NCBI GenBank assembly: GCA_041397625.1
Contig: JAWKWH010000003.1
Span: 310,001 to 374,000 of the forward strand
From: JAWKWH01 sp041397625
Lineage (GTDB): Bacteria; Pseudomonadota; Alphaproteobacteria; Rhizobiales; Rhizobiaceae
Reading direction: 5' to 3'
DNA: 64,000 nt
A program made the translations under genes and the position numbers. Below are positions 24,677 to 33,389 of the stretch, in pieces. The first letter of the stretch is position 1, and every line of letters starts with the position of its first letter. Under the pieces are notes generated by a model. It searched no databases. It saw only the letters and a list, made by a program, of their open reading frames with translations, and was not told where the DNA came from.

Positions 24677-26103
24677 GCCTCCTGTGGAAAAGCGAAGCCA
24701 TGGTCGCGGCCATGGACGGGCGGCCCGTGGGCGTGCTGCCGGACGGCGTGACCGGCCTGTCGATCGACAGCCGTACGCTGAAACAGGGCGAAGCCTTCTT
24801 CGCCATCAAGGGCGACAAGTTCGACGGCCACGACTTCGCCACGGCGGCCATGGCGGGCGGCGCCGGCCTGCTCGTGGTTTCCGAGGCCAGGCTGCCGGCG
24901 CTCGGACGCCTGAAAGTGCCGATGATCGTGGTCGACGACGTGCTTGGCGGGCTGGAGCGCCTTGCCGCGGCGGCGCGCAAGCGCTCGAAAGCAAAGATCA
25001 TCGCGGTGACCGGTTCGGTCGGCAAGACGACGACCAAGGAGATGCTGCGCCACATCCTGGCGCCGTCGGGCACGGTTCACGCCTCGGTCAAGTCCTTCAA
25101 CAACCATTGGGGTGTGCCGCTGACGCTGGCGCGCATGCCAGGGGACACCGATTTCGGCGTATTCGAGATCGGCATGAACCATGCCGGCGAAATCCGCCCG
25201 CTGGTGCGGCTGGTCAAGCCGCATATCGCCATCGTCACGCTGATCGCCGCCGCCCATCTCGGCCATTTCAAGAACCTGGCGGAGATCGCCGACGCCAAGG
25301 CGGAGATTTTCGAGGGCGTGGTGCGTGGCGGCCATGCGCTGATCAACCGCGACGACGGGCGCTGGAAGCGGCTGGAGAAGGCGGCGCGCGCCGCCGGCGT
25401 TCATAACATCCTCGGCTTCGGCGCCCATCGCCAGGCGGTCGTCAAGCTTCTGAAATACGAAGCCGGCGCCGACGGCGGCCATGCGCGCATCCGGCTCGAC
25501 GGCAAGAGCCGCGACATCGTCATCGGCGCGCCCGGCCGGCACATCGCCCAGAACGCGCTTGCCGCGCTGGGCGCCGCCCGCCTCGCGGGCGCCGACATGG
25601 ACAAGGCGATCGCGGCGCTGGCCGGTTTCGAGGCGGAGGCCGGCCGTGGCCGCCGCATCACGCTGAAGCATCCCAGGGGCGAGATGATCCTGATCGACGA
25701 GAGCTACAACGCCAATCCCGCCTCGATGGCGGCGGCGTTGGAGCTGTTGAAGAACGCGCCGGTTTCGGCGCGCGGCCGTCGCATCGCCGTACTCGGCGAC
25801 ATGCTGGAACTGGGCAGCCACTCGGCCAGGCTGCATGCCGGGCTTGCCGGTGCTGTGGCCGAGGCGGAAGCCGAGCAGGTGTTTCTCGGTGGCGAGGAGA
25901 TGGCGGCGCTCTCCACCAGCCTGCCCGACGGAATCAGGTCCGAATACCGTGCAAGCGCCGGCGATCTGTGCGATCTGGTGATCAACGCGGTGCGTCCCGG
26001 CGACGCGATCATGATCAAGTCATCCAACGGAATCGGCTTTTCGAAGATTGTCGACGCGCTGGTAAAACGGTATCCGCCTGTAAAGGCCAAGGCTGAAGTT
26101 TAG
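24673..26103 (+). CDS. murF: UDP-MurNAc-tripeptide D-Ala-D-Ala ligase
   Basis: 476 residues. Three Mur ligase domains; ATP loop VTGSVGKTTTKEMLRHIL at about 112-129, SFNNHWGVPLTL, and the C-terminal LIDESYNANPASMAAAL. It adds the D-Ala-D-Ala dipeptide made by Ddl to complete the UDP-MurNAc-pentapeptide. Starts within the murE stop (ATGA). Confidence 0.95.
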   Translation: MSLLWKSEAMVAAMDGRPVGVLPDGVTGLSIDSRTLKQGEAFFAIKGDKFDGHDFATAAMAGGAGLLVVSEARLPALGRLKVPMIVVDDVLGGLERLAAAARKRSKAKIIAVTGSVGKTTTKEMLRHILAPSGTVHASVKSFNNHWGVPLTLARMPGDTDFGVFEIGMNHAGEIRPLVRLVKPHIAIVTLIAAAHLGHFKNLAEIADAKAEIFEGVVRGGHALINRDDGRWKRLEKAARAAGVHNILGFGAHRQAVVKLLKYEAGADGGHARIRLDGKSRDIVIGAPGRHIAQNALAALGAARLAGADMDKAIAALAGFEAEAGRGRRITLKHPRGEMILIDESYNANPASMAAALELLKNAPVSARGRRIAVLGDMLELGSHSARLHAGLAGAVAEAEAEQVFLGGEEMAALSTSLPDGIRSEYRASAGDLCDLVINAVRPGDAIMIKSSNGIGFSKIVDALVKRYPPVKAKAEV

Positions 26104-26183
26104 CGCCACGTCCCGGATGGCGGGAATTGTCCCGGCAAACAATCCGGCGGAAACAGAATGGCGCATTAGGGGACACGGTACGC

Positions 26184-27266
26184 ATGCTCACGATGCTGGT
26201 TCAATTCGCCGATCAACTGTCGGCCCTCAACGTGTTCCGCTACATCACCTTCCGCACCGGCGGGGCGTTGATCACTTCGGCGCTGATCGTCTTCATGTTC
26301 GGTCCGATGATCATCGATTCGCTGCGTATCCGGCAGGGTCGGGGCCAGCCGATCCGCGCCGACGGGCCGCAGACCCATTTCAAGAAGGCCGGTACGCCGA
26401 CCATGGGCGGGCTGATGATCCTGACGGGCATCATCGTCTCGACACTGCTGTGGGCCAATCTTTCCAGCGTGTATGTCTGGGTGATCCTGATGGTGACGAT
26501 CGGTTTCGGCGCGATCGGCTTCTACGACGACTACCTCAAGGTCACCAAGCAGAGCCACAAGGGGTTTTCCGGCGCCGCGCGGCTGCTTGCCGAGTTCCTG
26601 ATCGCGGCGATCGCCACATGGGTTACCATCCAGGCCGGCACCGGATCGTTCGCGACGTCGCTGACCTTTCCGTTCCTGAAGGACCTTGTCGTTGATCTCG
26701 GCTGGTTCTTCATCCCGTTTGCCTGTTTCGTCATGGTCGGGGCGGGCAATGCGGTCAACCTGACCGACGGGCTCGACGGGCTCGCCATCGTGCCGGTGAT
26801 GATCGCTGCCTCGTCCTTCGGCGTCATTGCCTATCTGTCGGGCAACGCGGTGTTCGCCGACTATCTGCAGATCCACTTCGTGCCCGGCACCGGTGAACTG
26901 GCCGTCATTCTCGGTGCTGTCATCGGCGCCAGCCTCGGCTTCCTCTGGTTCAACGCGCCGCCGGCGGCGATCTTCATGGGCGACACCGGCTCGCTGGCGC
27001 TCGGCGGACTGATCGGCGCGGTCGCGGTCGCCACCAAGCACGAGATCGTGCTGGCCATCGTCGGCGGCCTGTTCGTGGTCGAGATCCTGTCGGTGATCAT
27101 CCAGGTCTCGTGGTTCAAGATGACCGGCCGGCGGGTGTTCCTGATGGCGCCGATCCACCATCACTTCGAGAAACTGGGGTGGACCGAGAGCCAGGTGGTG
27201 ATCCGCTTCTGGATCATCGCCGTCATCCTGGCGCTGATCGGCCTGTCGACGCTCAAGCTCAGATGA
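26184..27266 (+). CDS. mraY: Phospho-MurNAc-pentapeptide translocase
   Basis: 360 residues, about ten membrane segments. Catalytic signatures are GFYDDYLKV (DDxxK region, about 116), NAVNLTDGLDGLA (about 194), FMGDTGSLALGG (about 265) and the MAPIHHHFEKLGW loop. It transfers phospho-MurNAc-pentapeptide onto undecaprenyl phosphate to give lipid I. The start at 26184 fits the family; a longer frame from 26127 adds a hydrophilic leader. The 80-nt gap after murF is the largest between mraZ and murB. Confidence 0.95.
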   Translation: MLTMLVQFADQLSALNVFRYITFRTGGALITSALIVFMFGPMIIDSLRIRQGRGQPIRADGPQTHFKKAGTPTMGGLMILTGIIVSTLLWANLSSVYVWVILMVTIGFGAIGFYDDYLKVTKQSHKGFSGAARLLAEFLIAAIATWVTIQAGTGSFATSLTFPFLKDLVVDLGWFFIPFACFVMVGAGNAVNLTDGLDGLAIVPVMIAASSFGVIAYLSGNAVFADYLQIHFVPGTGELAVILGAVIGASLGFLWFNAPPAAIFMGDTGSLALGGLIGAVAVATKHEIVLAIVGGLFVVEILSVIIQVSWFKMTGRRVFLMAPIHHHFEKLGWTESQVVIRFWIIAVILALIGLSTLKLR

Positions 27267-28648
27267 TCGCGGCGAGATCGTTTGCCGGTCGGACGCTCGC
27301 GCTGTTCGGCCTCGGCGGTTCCGGCATCGCCACGGCAAAGGCGCTTGTTGCCGGCGGCGCCGAGATCATCGCCTTCGACGACAATCCGGCAAGCGTGGAA
27401 AAGGCCGCGGGCGAGGGGATCGTCACTGCCGATCTGCGCGGGGTGGACTGGAGCGTCTTTTCGTCGCTCGTGCTTTCGCCCGGCGTGCCGCTCACCCATC
27501 CGCGGCCGCACTGGACGGTCGACATGGCGCACGCGACGGGCATTCCGATCATCGGGGACGTCGAGATCTTCTCGCGCGAATTTGCCGGTTCGGGCGCGCG
27601 TTTCATCGCGATCACCGGCACCAACGGCAAGTCGACCACCACGGCACTGATCGCCCATATCATCGCCCATTCGGGTCGCGACGCGCAGATGGGCGGCAAT
27701 ATCGGCCGCGCCGTGCTGACGCTCGATTCGCCGCGCGCGGGGCGGTTCTACGTCGTCGAGTGCTCGTCCTACCAGATCGACCTGGCGCCGTCGCTCGGGC
27801 CCGATGTCGGCATCCTGCTCAACCTGACGCCGGACCATCTCGACCGTCATGGCGACATGGCGCATTACGCGGCGATCAAGGAACGGCTGGTCGCCGGCGC
27901 GGCTGTCGCCGTGGTGGCGCTCGACGATGCGCATTGTGCCGCCATCGCCGAGCGGTTGGGCGATGCCGGGCACGAAGTCGTGCCGATCGCCACCGGAAAG
28001 GCGCTCAAGAACGGCTATTTCGCCGACGGGGCGCGGCTCATGCATGTCTGCGACGGCAGGGCGGAGGAAATCGCCTCGGTCGCAGGCGTCGGCACGCTGC
28101 GCGGCGTGCACAACAGCCAGAACGCGCTCGCCGCCGTCGCCGCCTGCCGCGCGGTCGGCCTCGATGCGACGGAGATACAGGCCGGCCTTCGAAGCTTTCC
28201 CGGCCTGGCCCACCGCATGGAGCAGGTCGGCCATGTCGGCGGCACGCTGTTCGTCAACGATTCCAAGGCGACCAACGCCGAGGCGGCGGCCACCGCGCTC
28301 GCCAGCTTCGACCGGGTGCGCTGGATCGCCGGCGGACTGGCCAAGGATGGCGGCTTCGCAGCGCTGAAACCGTATCTCGACCGCATCGAGAAGGCCTATC
28401 TCGTCGGCGAGGCGGCGCCGGCGCTGGCTTCCTTCCTCGGTGAAACGGTTCGTTATGAGATTTCCGGCACGATCGACGTTGCCGTTGAACATGCCGCAGC
28501 CGATGCTGCTCGTGATATAAGCGGCGAATCAGTGGTGCTGTTGTCGCCGGCCTGTGCGAGTTTCGACCAGTTCAGGAATTTCGAGATCCGGGGAGACACC
28601 TTCCGCGCGTCTGTCGAGGCGCTGGAAGGCTTCAAAGGGAGCAGATGA
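27263..28648 (+). CDS. murD: UDP-MurNAc-L-alanine:D-glutamate ligase
   Basis: 461 residues. N-terminal Rossmann-like domain with LFGLGGSGIATAKAL, ATP loop ITGTNGKSTTTALIAH (about 115-130), and the C-terminal ligase domain with FVNDSKATNAEAAATAL. It adds D-Glu to UDP-MurNAc-L-Ala. The start overlaps the mraY stop (ATGA), and the end overlaps ftsW by 4 nt. Confidence 0.95.
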   Translation: MIAARSFAGRTLALFGLGGSGIATAKALVAGGAEIIAFDDNPASVEKAAGEGIVTADLRGVDWSVFSSLVLSPGVPLTHPRPHWTVDMAHATGIPIIGDVEIFSREFAGSGARFIAITGTNGKSTTTALIAHIIAHSGRDAQMGGNIGRAVLTLDSPRAGRFYVVECSSYQIDLAPSLGPDVGILLNLTPDHLDRHGDMAHYAAIKERLVAGAAVAVVALDDAHCAAIAERLGDAGHEVVPIATGKALKNGYFADGARLMHVCDGRAEEIASVAGVGTLRGVHNSQNALAAVAACRAVGLDATEIQAGLRSFPGLAHRMEQVGHVGGTLFVNDSKATNAEAAATALASFDRVRWIAGGLAKDGGFAALKPYLDRIEKAYLVGEAAPALASFLGETVRYEISGTIDVAVEHAAADAARDISGESVVLLSPACASFDQFRNFEIRGDTFRASVEALEGFKGSR

Positions 28649-29799
28649 TGGTTAGCCGTGTTGATCGCAGTCCGGCCGCTGATTGGTGGTGGACCGTCGA
28701 TCGCTGGTTTCTGGCCGCCTTCCTCAGCCTGATGGGCCTGGGCATCGTGCTGTCGTTCGCGGCAAGCCCGGCGGTCGCCGAGCGCATCGGCCTCGATACC
28801 TATCACTTCGTCACCCGGCAGATCCTGTTCATGATCCCGGCGGTCGCTGCCCTGATCGCGGTTTCGTTCTTCTCGCCGCGCCAGGTCCGCCGCCTGGCGC
28901 TGATCATGCTCGTCGGCTCGCTCCTGGCGATGGTCGCCACGCTCTATATCGGCGTCGAGGTCAAGGGTTCGCGGCGCTGGCTGTCGCTGTTCGGCCTGTC
29001 GGTGCAGCCGTCCGAGTTTCTGAAACCGGCCTTCGTCGTCATCTGCGCCTGGCTGTTTGCCGAACACAAGCGCCAGCCGGATATTCCGGGCAACCTGTTC
29101 GCCATCGTCCTGCTCGGCATGGTCGTGGCGCTGCTGATCGCGCAACCCGATCTCGGCCAGACGCTGCTCGTCTCCGCTACATGGGGGGCGATGTTCTTCA
29201 TCGCCGGCATGTCGTGGCTGTGGATCATCGCGCTCGGCTCGCTCGCCGCCGGCGGCGGTATCGCCGCCTATACGATCTTCCCGCATGTGGCGCAGCGCAT
29301 CGACCGCTTCATCACCGGTGAGGGCGACAATTTCCAGGTCAACATGGCCCGCGAGGCCACCATCAATGGCGGCTGGCTCGGCCGCGGGCCGGGCGAGGGC
29401 GTCAGCAAGCTTGTGCTGCCCGACAGCCATACTGATTTCGTGTTCTCGGTGGCCGCCGAGGAATTCGGTATCATCCTCTGCCTCGTCATCGTGTTCCTGT
29501 TTGCCTTCGTCGTGCTGCGCGGCCTCAAGGTGGCATTGAAACGCGAGGACGATTTCGACCGCTATGCGATTTCCGGCCTGGTGGTGCTGTTCGGCCTGCA
29601 GGCGATCATCAACATAAGCGTCAACCTGCAGCTCATGCCGGCCAAGGGCATGACGCTGCCCTTCGTCTCCTATGGCGGTTCGTCGCTGGTGGCGATGGCG
29701 ATTTCCATGGGCATGGTGCTGGCCTTGACCCGCAAGCAGCCCGAGCGGCGCAAGGCGCCGTCCATGCCGGTCATCTCGCGACCTATACATGCAGGGTGA
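28645..29799 (+). CDS. ftsW: Septal glycosyltransferase FtsW
   Basis: 384 residues, SEDS family, about ten membrane segments. Conserved parts include KGSRRWL, VQPSEFLKPAFV, QPDLGQTLL with the catalytic Asp region, and MPAKGMTLPFVSYGGSS near the C-terminus. It polymerises lipid II into septal glycan strands together with FtsI. The N-terminus (ADWWWTVDR) is typical of alphaproteobacterial FtsW. Three nt separate it from murG. Confidence 0.95.
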   Translation: MMVSRVDRSPAADWWWTVDRWFLAAFLSLMGLGIVLSFAASPAVAERIGLDTYHFVTRQILFMIPAVAALIAVSFFSPRQVRRLALIMLVGSLLAMVATLYIGVEVKGSRRWLSLFGLSVQPSEFLKPAFVVICAWLFAEHKRQPDIPGNLFAIVLLGMVVALLIAQPDLGQTLLVSATWGAMFFIAGMSWLWIIALGSLAAGGGIAAYTIFPHVAQRIDRFITGEGDNFQVNMAREATINGGWLGRGPGEGVSKLVLPDSHTDFVFSVAAEEFGIILCLVIVFLFAFVVLRGLKVALKREDDFDRYAISGLVVLFGLQAIINISVNLQLMPAKGMTLPFVSYGGSSLVAMAISMGMVLALTRKQPERRKAPSMPVISRPIHAG

Positions 29800-29802
29800 C
29801 CG

Positions 29803-30924
29803 ATGGGCGGTGCAATCCTGCTCAGCGCCGGCGGCACCGGTGGCCATCTGTTTCCCGCCGAGGCGCTCGCCCATGAGCTGAAGGCGCGCGGCTGGTCGGT
29901 TCATCTGGCGACCGACAGCCGGGCTGAGCGCTTTTCGGGCGGGTTCCCGGCCGACGGCATCCACACCATCCGCTCGGCGACGATCGGTTCGAGGAACCCG
30001 GTATCCGTTCTCCGCGCCTTCTGGGTGCTTTGGACGGGGTTTCGGCAGGCCTCGGCGCTGATGCAGCGCCTGAAACCCGAGGCGGTGGTCGGCTTCGGCG
30101 GCTATCCGACCCTGCCGCCGGTCTTCGCTGCGACAAGGCGCGGCATTCCGACGGTGATCCACGAGCAGAACGCGGTGATGGGTCGCGCCAACCGGGCGCT
30201 CGCCGCCCGCGTCACGGCAATCGCCGGCGGCTTTTTAGCCGAGGCCGGGCCATATGCGGGGAAGATCGCGGTCACCGGCAATCCCGTCCGCGAGGCCGTG
30301 CTGGCGGCGGCCGGGACGCCATATCGGAAACCTGACGCGACGGGGCCGCTGCGCCTGCTCGTTTTCGGCGGCAGCCAGGGCGCGCGCTATTTCTCCGACA
30401 CGGTGCCGGAGGCCGTGGCAAGGCTCGATGCGGGTTTGCGCTCGCGCCTGAGCATTGTGCAGCAGGCGCGGCCGGAGGACGAGGAGCATGTCAGGCGGCG
30501 TTACCGCGACCTGAACGTCGCGGCCGATGTCGCGGCCTTCTTCAAGGACCTGCCCCAGCGCATGGCCGCGTCCCACCTGGTCGTCGCGCGGTCCGGCGCG
30601 TCGACCGTGCTCGAACTCGCGACCGTCGGCCGGCCTGCGATCCTGGTGCCATTGCCGCATGCGCTCGACGACGACCAGGGGCACAATGCGGCGGTCCTGA
30701 CCGGGGCGGGTGCGGCGGTCATGCGCCGCCAGCCGGAACTGGATGCGGCGGAGATGGCCCGCGAGATCGCTGCGCTTGCCGGCGATCCGGATCGTCTGGC
30801 CGCCATGGCGCGGGCCGCGAAAGCGGTGGATATCCCCGATGCGGCACGGTTGCTCGCAGACCTCGTGGAAGCTATTGCCTCGGGCAAATCCGTGGAACAA
30901 TTCAAACGTGGAGCCAATCCATGA
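29803..30924 (+). CDS. murG: UDP-GlcNAc:lipid I GlcNAc transferase
   Basis: 373 residues, GT-B fold, family 28. The N-terminal loop LLSAGGTGGHLFPAEAL, GFGGYPTLPP, HEQNAVMGRANR, and the C-terminal VARSGASTVLELATVGRPAILVP (UDP-GlcNAc site) are all present. It turns lipid I into lipid II on the inner face of the membrane. Overlaps murC by 4 nt. Confidence 0.96.
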   Translation: MGGAILLSAGGTGGHLFPAEALAHELKARGWSVHLATDSRAERFSGGFPADGIHTIRSATIGSRNPVSVLRAFWVLWTGFRQASALMQRLKPEAVVGFGGYPTLPPVFAATRRGIPTVIHEQNAVMGRANRALAARVTAIAGGFLAEAGPYAGKIAVTGNPVREAVLAAAGTPYRKPDATGPLRLLVFGGSQGARYFSDTVPEAVARLDAGLRSRLSIVQQARPEDEEHVRRRYRDLNVAADVAAFFKDLPQRMAASHLVVARSGASTVLELATVGRPAILVPLPHALDDDQGHNAAVLTGAGAAVMRRQPELDAAEMAREIAALAGDPDRLAAMARAAKAVDIPDAARLLADLVEAIASGKSVEQFKRGANP

Positions 30925-32321
30925 AAATGCCGGCAAGCATCGGCCCGGTGCACTTTATCGGTATCGGCGGCATCGGCATGAGCGGCATTGCCGAGGTGCT
31001 GCACAATCTCGGCTACCGGGTGCAGGGTTCCGATCAGTCCGACAGCGCCAACGTGCAGCGGTTGCGCGACAAGGGCATCGAGGTGTTCGTCGGCCACGCG
31101 GCGGAGAATCTCGGCGACGCCGAGGTTGTCGTGGTGTCGACGGCGATCCGCAAGACCAATGCCGAGCTGATGGCGGCGCGCGAGCGCCTGCTGCCGATCG
31201 TGCGGCGCGCCGAGATGCTGGCCGAACTGATGCGTTTCCGCCAGGCGGTCGCCATCGGCGGCACGCACGGCAAGACGACGACGACCTCGATGGTGGCGAC
31301 GCTGCTGGAGGCCGGCGGGCTCGACCCGACGGTGATCAATGGCGGCATCATCAACGCCTACGGCACCAATGCGCGCATGGGCGAGGGCGACTGGATGGTG
31401 GTGGAGGCCGACGAGAGCGACGGCACCTTCCTGAAACTGCCGGCCGACGTGGCCGTGGTCACCAATATCGATCCCGAGCACCTCGACCACTACGGTACGT
31501 TCGACAAGGTGCGCGAGGCGTTCCAGACCTTTGTCGAGAACGTGCCGTTCTACGGTTTCGGCGTCATGTGCATCGATCATCCGGAAGTGCAGGCGCTGGT
31601 CAGCCGCATCGAGGATCGCCGTGTCGTCACCTACGGCGAGAACCCGCAGGCCGACGTGCGCTTCTCCAACCACCACATGGATGGGCCGGTCTCGGTCTTC
31701 GACGTGACGCTGCGAAGCCGCCGCGACGGCGAGTCGACCACGATCGAGGGCCTGCGGCTGCCGATGCCGGGCCATCACAACGTCGCCAACGCGACAGCGG
31801 CGATCGCGGTGGCGTACCAGCTCGGTCTATCGCCCGACGACATCCGCAAGGGGCTGGCGTCGTTCGGCGGGGTCAAGCGCCGCTTCACCCATACCGGGTC
31901 GTGGAACGGTGTCGAGGTGTTCGACGACTACGCCCACCACCCGGTCGAGATCAGGGCAGTGCTGGGCGCGGCACGCGCGGCCTGTCCGGGCCGGGTGATC
32001 GCGATCGCCCAGCCGCACCGCTATACCAGGCTGCACGACCTGTTCGCCGATTTCGCCGCCTGTTTCAACGATGCCGACACGGTGCTGGTCGCGCCGGTCT
32101 ACCCGGCGGGCGAAGATCCGATCGAGGGTGCGGATGCGGCGCATCTGGCCGCCAGTATCCGCGGCGGCGGCCATCGCGACGCGCGCCATATCGAGGGACC
32201 GGAGGCGATCGCGCCCCTGATCAGGCAGAGCGCGCAGCCGGGCGACTTTGTCGTGTTTCTCGGCGCCGGAAGCATAACCCAGTGGGCCTATGCGCTGCCC
32301 GGCGAATTGGACGCGACATGA
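30921..32321 (+). CDS. murC: UDP-MurNAc:L-alanine ligase
   Basis: 466 residues. Rossmann motif FIGIGGIGMSGIAEVL at the N-terminus, ATP loop IGGTHGKTTTTSMVA (about 109-123), EADESDGTFL, and the C-terminal domain with VFDDYAHHPVEI. It catalyses the first amino acid addition to UDP-MurNAc. Overlaps both neighbours by 4 nt. Confidence 0.96.
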   Translation: MKMPASIGPVHFIGIGGIGMSGIAEVLHNLGYRVQGSDQSDSANVQRLRDKGIEVFVGHAAENLGDAEVVVVSTAIRKTNAELMAARERLLPIVRRAEMLAELMRFRQAVAIGGTHGKTTTTSMVATLLEAGGLDPTVINGGIINAYGTNARMGEGDWMVVEADESDGTFLKLPADVAVVTNIDPEHLDHYGTFDKVREAFQTFVENVPFYGFGVMCIDHPEVQALVSRIEDRRVVTYGENPQADVRFSNHHMDGPVSVFDVTLRSRRDGESTTIEGLRLPMPGHHNVANATAAIAVAYQLGLSPDDIRKGLASFGGVKRRFTHTGSWNGVEVFDDYAHHPVEIRAVLGAARAACPGRVIAIAQPHRYTRLHDLFADFAACFNDADTVLVAPVYPAGEDPIEGADAAHLAASIRGGGHRDARHIEGPEAIAPLIRQSAQPGDFVVFLGAGSITQWAYALPGELDAT

Positions 32322-33298
32322 AGGCGGGCGCGGTCGTGGATGGCGCGAGCCTGCTCGAACGGCTCGGCGATGACCTTTCCGACCTGCGCGGGCGACTGAC
32401 GCCCGACGCGCCGATGGACAAGATCACCTGGTTCCGTGCCGGCGGGCCGGCGGAAGTCCTGTTCCAACCGGCCGACGAGGACGATCTTGCCGCATTCCTG
32501 AAGGCCGTGCCGGTCGACATTCCGGTGCTGGTCGTGGGCGTCGGGTCCAACCTGCTGGTGCGCGAGGGCGGCATTCGCGGCTTCGTGGTGCGGCTGTCAG
32601 CCAAGGGGTTCGGCGCCATCGAGGCCGGGGGCGAAAACCGGCTTCGCGCCGGCGCGGCGGTCTCCGACAAGCGGTTGGCGGCTGCGGCGCTGGAGGCCGG
32701 TCTCGGCGGGTTCCACTTCTATCACGGTATTCCCGGCGGTGTCGGCGGGGCGCTCAGGATGAATGCCGGTGCCAACGGCGTGGAGACACGCGAACGCATG
32801 GTCGAACTGACGGCCTATGACCGCAACGGCGACAGGCATGTGCTGACCAATGCCGAGATGGGCTATTCCTACCGTCATTCGGACGCTGCCGACGAATTGA
32901 TCTTCACCTCGGCGGTTTTCGAGGGCGGGCCGGCCGGCCGCGCAGAGATCAAGGCGGCGATGGACGAGGTGCAGCACCATCGCGAGACGGTGCAGCCGAT
33001 CCGCGAGAAAACCGGCGGTTCGACCTTCAAGAACCCGCCCGGCACCTCGGCCTGGAAGGAGATCGACAAGGCCGGCTGCCGCGGCCTTCTGATCGGCGGC
33101 GCCCAGGTCTCGCCGATGCACTGCAATTTCCTGATCAACACCGGAACGGCTACCGGCTACGACCTCGAATTCCTCGGCGAGACGGTGCGCGCCAGGGTGC
33201 TGGAACATTCGGGCATCCGGCTCGAATGGGAGATCAGGCGCGTCGGCGAGTTCCGCCCCGGCCACGAGATCGATCCGTTTCTAGGCCGGTTGTTGTAA
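32318..33298 (+). CDS. murB: UDP-N-acetylenolpyruvoylglucosamine reductase
   Basis: 326 residues. FAD-binding segment TWFRAGGPAEVL and VVGVGSNLLVREGG, then HGIPGGVGGALRMNAGANG, the YSYRHSD active-site element, and GGSTFKNPPG followed by AGCRGLLIGGAQVS, the form usual in alphaproteobacteria. It reduces UDP-GlcNAc-enolpyruvate to UDP-MurNAc with NADPH. Starts in the murC stop. It is the last gene of the tightly overlapping run; the next gene (MATE) begins 91 nt later. Confidence 0.95.
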   Translation: MKAGAVVDGASLLERLGDDLSDLRGRLTPDAPMDKITWFRAGGPAEVLFQPADEDDLAAFLKAVPVDIPVLVVGVGSNLLVREGGIRGFVVRLSAKGFGAIEAGGENRLRAGAAVSDKRLAAAALEAGLGGFHFYHGIPGGVGGALRMNAGANGVETRERMVELTAYDRNGDRHVLTNAEMGYSYRHSDAADELIFTSAVFEGGPAGRAEIKAAMDEVQHHRETVQPIREKTGGSTFKNPPGTSAWKEIDKAGCRGLLIGGAQVSPMHCNFLINTGTATGYDLEFLGETVRARVLEHSGIRLEWEIRRVGEFRPGHEIDPFLGRLL

Positions 33299-33389
33299 CG
33301 CCTCGACTTCCGCGCATTGCCGGGTTATTGCGGGCGCCCGTTTTCGGGCGGTGATCTTCGCCGTCCGGTATCGTTTCCGGTGAATTCCA